DNA of 24,358 nucleotides from CBDUBH01 sp965365345. Its GTDB lineage: Bacteria; Bacteroidota; Ignavibacteria; Ignavibacteriales; SURF-24. Positions within the stretch are counted from its first letter, which is position 1. Each line of letters starts with the position of its first letter. The stretch spans positions 1-24,358 of the forward strand of contig CBDUBH010000052.1 in assembly GCA_965365345.1 (NCBI GenBank), read 5' to 3'. A program made the translations under genes and the position numbers. A model generated the notes under the pieces. That model had not been told where the DNA came from. It did not search any database and saw only the letters and a list, made by a program, of their open reading frames with translations. Positions 22,131 through 24,358 of the stretch are shown here, one piece after another.

Positions 22131-24358
22131 TGATATAAATTTTTAGAAATTGTAAAAAAGAACTCCGTTCCTTTTCCGTACTCTGATTCAAACCAAATTT
22201 TACCTTCGTGGCGCTCAACAATTTTTTTAACGACTGCCAATCCGATTCCTGTTCCTGAATATTCACTTTCGTGCGCGCGTTGAAAAATAACGAAAATATC
22301 TTTTTCAAATTTAGGATTTATTCCGGTGCCGTTATCTTTTACGCTGAATTTATAATGACCAATTTCTTCGGAAAAATTTATTTTTATTTCAGGGATTTGT
22401 TCATTTCTGAATTTGATTGCGTTATTTATCAAATTTTGAAACAACTGTTCCATTTGTGAAGGATCTGCAATTAATTCGGGAAGATCTTCATAAATTATTT
22501 TTGCGTTTGCTTCATTTATGGAAACTTGCAAATTCAAAAGAACGCTTGCCAAAATTTTATTCAGATCAACTTTTTCAAAAGATTTTTCTTTTGTTGAAAT
22601 CTTTGAAAACTCAAGCAGATCTTTAATTAAACGCTGCATTCTTTTTGCGCCGTTAACAGCAAAATCTATAAATTCATTTGCGTCTGTATCCAAATTTTTC
22701 GAGTATCTTCTTTTCAAAAGTTCAATATAATTTGTAATCATTCTAAGCGGTTCTTGCATATCGTGCGAAGCAATGTAAGCAAATTGTTCAAGCTCACGGT
22801 TGCTGCGTTCAAGTTCATCTTTTATTTTTGTAAGATCTTCCTGAATTTTTTTACGCTCTTCAATTTCGCGGTTTTTGTCTTCGTAATTTTTCGCGTTAAT
22901 TATGTGAAGTCCGATTCGCGAAGCAAATTCATTTAAAAAATTCTCTTCGGAAATATCAATAAAATTTATTTCCTCTTTTTTTCCTATAAATAAAAATCCT
23001 AAAAATTGCATCAATGAAATTATGGGGACTATAATTACGGATTTCATTCCGTTATTTATTAATACTGATGTAAATTCAGGAGATAGAATATTATTTTCTT
23101 CAACTGAAATTACAACCGGAGAATTTTGAGTTTTCAGATCATTTAATTCAGCGGGATTTAAAAGTGAAAAATCTTTATTGAATTTTGAAGAAGCAGGATC
23201 TTTTTTTGAATGAATAAAAGATAAATAACGGAATAATTTTTCATCATTTATGATTTTGATTGCGCAAAAATCGCCGGAAATTCCGCATACTTTTTCAGTT
23301 GTTAATTTTAATGCTTCAAAATAATTTGATGTATATTCTGAAAGCAGTTTTGTAACTTCCGAAAGGAAAAGTGCGCGCTCTTTTTGAATTTGATTTAATT
23401 CTTCGGTTTTTACTCTTTCGGTAATATCGCGCAAAATTACCGAATAAATTTTTTGTCCGTTTACATCAACTTGCGAAATTGAAGCCTCAGCGGGAAAAAT
23501 ATTTCCATCGGTTCGTAAAGCGAAAATTTTTCCCAAACTGTTCATTGATCTTGTTGAAATATTTGTTTTGCCGAATGCTTTTATATGTTCATGATGCACG
23601 TTTCTGAATTCTTTCGGAATGAACATTCCGATATGTTTTCCCAAAGCATCTTCGGCAGAAATTTTGAACATTTTTTCGGCGGCATTATTAAAAAGAAGTA
23701 TTTTTTGTTCACGGTCAATTGAAATTATTGCATCCATTGCCGAACTTATAATTCCGTTCAATCTTACTTGATTTTCGCGGAGTTTGCGTTCAATTTCTGC
23801 ACGTTCTGTAATTGCGTTAAAAGTTACTATCAATCCTACAACAGAATTATCCGAACCTTTTACCGGAACAATTTGCCATGCCCAATATGTAACTTTATTT
23901 TTATTGATTCTTTTTTTTACTTCCTGCGAAGCCGAATTATATGGTTTTCCTGTTTTAATAACTTCTTCAAAACAATCTTTTATATTATTATCTTCAGGAA
24001 AAGCTTCAAAATAATTTTTATTTGAATATTCCCATATCTGATGTTCATCAAATTTTGCAAAGGCTTCATTTACTTTTATGAATTTGAAATCCGTGTTAAT
24101 ATGCGCCATCGGAATTTGCGCTTCATCAAAAATCGTTTCCAAAAGATGTGAAAGATTTTCAAGCGAAGTTGTACTTTCACGGCTTTGCATTTTTAAAAAT
24201 ACGGTTATCCAAAGCAAGCCGATTATCAAAAACGCAGCTGTAAGTATAGTTATTATTTCAAGCATGCCCGAAGGCCTTGAAACAAAAAATCCGGCTATTA
24301 TTAAAACCGAAGCCGCGGCTGCAACAGTATTATTCTTTTTTCTGCTTAATTCCGATGA
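22121..24358 (-). CDS. PAS-PAS-GAF sensor histidine kinase, N-terminus outside the window
   Basis: A membrane sensor kinase. The frame is open from the stop at 22121 to the window edge. An internal ATG at 24265 gives 714 aa, but 31 more in-frame codons upstream encode a second hydrophobic segment (VAAAASVLIIAGFFV), so the real start is probably beyond 24358. In ATG numbering: membrane helix 2-26, PAS 40-155, PAS 165-285 (ends RDITERVK), GAF about 300-455, a coiled coil, HisKA with the phosphorylated H501 (ASHDMQEPLR), then HATPase with N611 (FQNLINNAIKF), DNGTGIN (644-650) and GTGIGLA (671-677). All catalytic boxes are intact. No receiver is fused and no response regulator is adjacent. The ending YQKD is encoded by an octamer repeat. 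Confidence 0.9.
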   Translation of the reverse strand, partial: SSELSRKKNNTVAAAASVLIIAGFFVSRPSGMLEIITILTAAFLIIGLLWITVFLKMQSRESTTSLENLSHLLETIFDEAQIPMAHINTDFKFIKVNEAFAKFDEHQIWEYSNKNYFEAFPEDNNIKDCFEEVIKTGKPYNSASQEVKKRINKNKVTYWAWQIVPVKGSDNSVVGLIVTFNAITERAEIERKLRENQVRLNGIISSAMDAIISIDREQKILLFNNAAEKMFKISAEDALGKHIGMFIPKEFRNVHHEHIKAFGKTNISTRSMNSLGKIFALRTDGNIFPAEASISQVDVNGQKIYSVILRDITERVKTEELNQIQKERALFLSEVTKLLSEYTSNYFEALKLTTEKVCGISGDFCAIKIINDEKLFRYLSFIHSKKDPASSKFNKDFSLLNPAELNDLKTQNSPVVISVEENNILSPEFTSVLINNGMKSVIIVPIISLMQFLGFLFIGKKEEINFIDISEENFLNEFASRIGLHIINAKNYEDKNREIEERKKIQEDLTKIKDELERSNRELEQFAYIASHDMQEPLRMITNYIELLKRRYSKNLDTDANEFIDFAVNGAKRMQRLIKDLLEFSKISTKEKSFEKVDLNKILASVLLNLQVSINEANAKIIYEDLPELIADPSQMEQLFQNLINNAIKFRNEQIPEIKINFSEEIGHYKFSVKDNGTGINPKFEKDIFVIFQRAHESEYSGTGIGLAVVKKIVERHEGKIWFESEYGKGTEFFFTISKNLYQKD

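Noticed and set aside
741..24358. Pairing of the single-domain response regulator with the histidine kinase at the right edge
   Set aside because: They are over 20 kb apart on opposite strands; nothing in the sequence links them.

Overview
The window is AT-rich chromosomal DNA of an ordinary housekeeping kind with a few accessory genes. Several things point to the Bacteroidota/Chlorobiota/Ignavibacteriota lineage, most likely a member of Ignavibacteria. The primary sigma factor is short (286 aa, no region 1.1). Two divergent promoters near the left edge fit the Bacteroidota consensus (TTTG, a 20-21 nt spacer, TAnnTTTG). Secreted proteins carry signal peptides ending in 'FSQ'. The set of proteins (DUF4159, CitMHS_2-type antiporter, U32 protein) also fits. 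The lineage is inferred from protein character, not from any search.

Layout, left to right. 1-485 (-): 5' part of a CcsA/HemX-type cytochrome c assembly membrane protein. 741-1142 (+): single-domain response regulator, divergent from it. 1512-2600 (+): rhomboid protease with two N-terminal zinc ribbons. 3009-3947 (+): unknown exported protein. 4374-5600 (+): U32-family protein (tRNA-hydroxylation type). 6023-6424 (-): small lipoprotein. 6703-8391 (+): proS. 8441-10131 (+): an overlapping pair, NodB-like deacetylase plus formyltransferase, probably for sugar N-modification. 10406-11388 (+): an 88-aa unknown protein overlapping an RsmI-like methyltransferase. 11622-12923 (-): CitMHS_2/NhaE-type antiporter. 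13224-14405 (+): DUF4159 protein and a Cys-rich lipoprotein. 14535-15026 (+): four-helix membrane protein. 15105-17620 (+): dxr-rseP. 18198-18563 (+): unknown 121-aa protein. 18707-19567 (+): rpoD. 19846-20790 (+): exported polysaccharide deacetylase. 20977-21804 (-): murI. 22121-24358 (-): PAS-PAS-GAF sensor histidine kinase running off the right edge.

Several genes serve the envelope: dxr feeds isoprenoid and undecaprenyl precursors, murI supplies D-glutamate, rseP is an intramembrane protease, and two deacetylases and a formyltransferase act on sugars. They are separate transcription units rather than one operon.

The most striking non-coding structure is in the intergenic regions. After six genes the stop codon is followed at once, or overlapped, by a tandem octamer tract (NAAAGATT) and then by a palindrome beginning GTCATT, often with a T-run. 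A family of ATTCCGG...CCGGAAT hairpins, a family of 28-bp palindromes (GTAGAGACGAGATA plus its complement) and a GTCATYGCGAG...CTCGCAATGAC element are scattered through the same gaps. Two coding sequences (the RsmI-like gene and the histidine kinase) take their last codons and stop from the octamer tract. I saw no tRNA, rRNA, CRISPR array, insertion sequence or phage gene.
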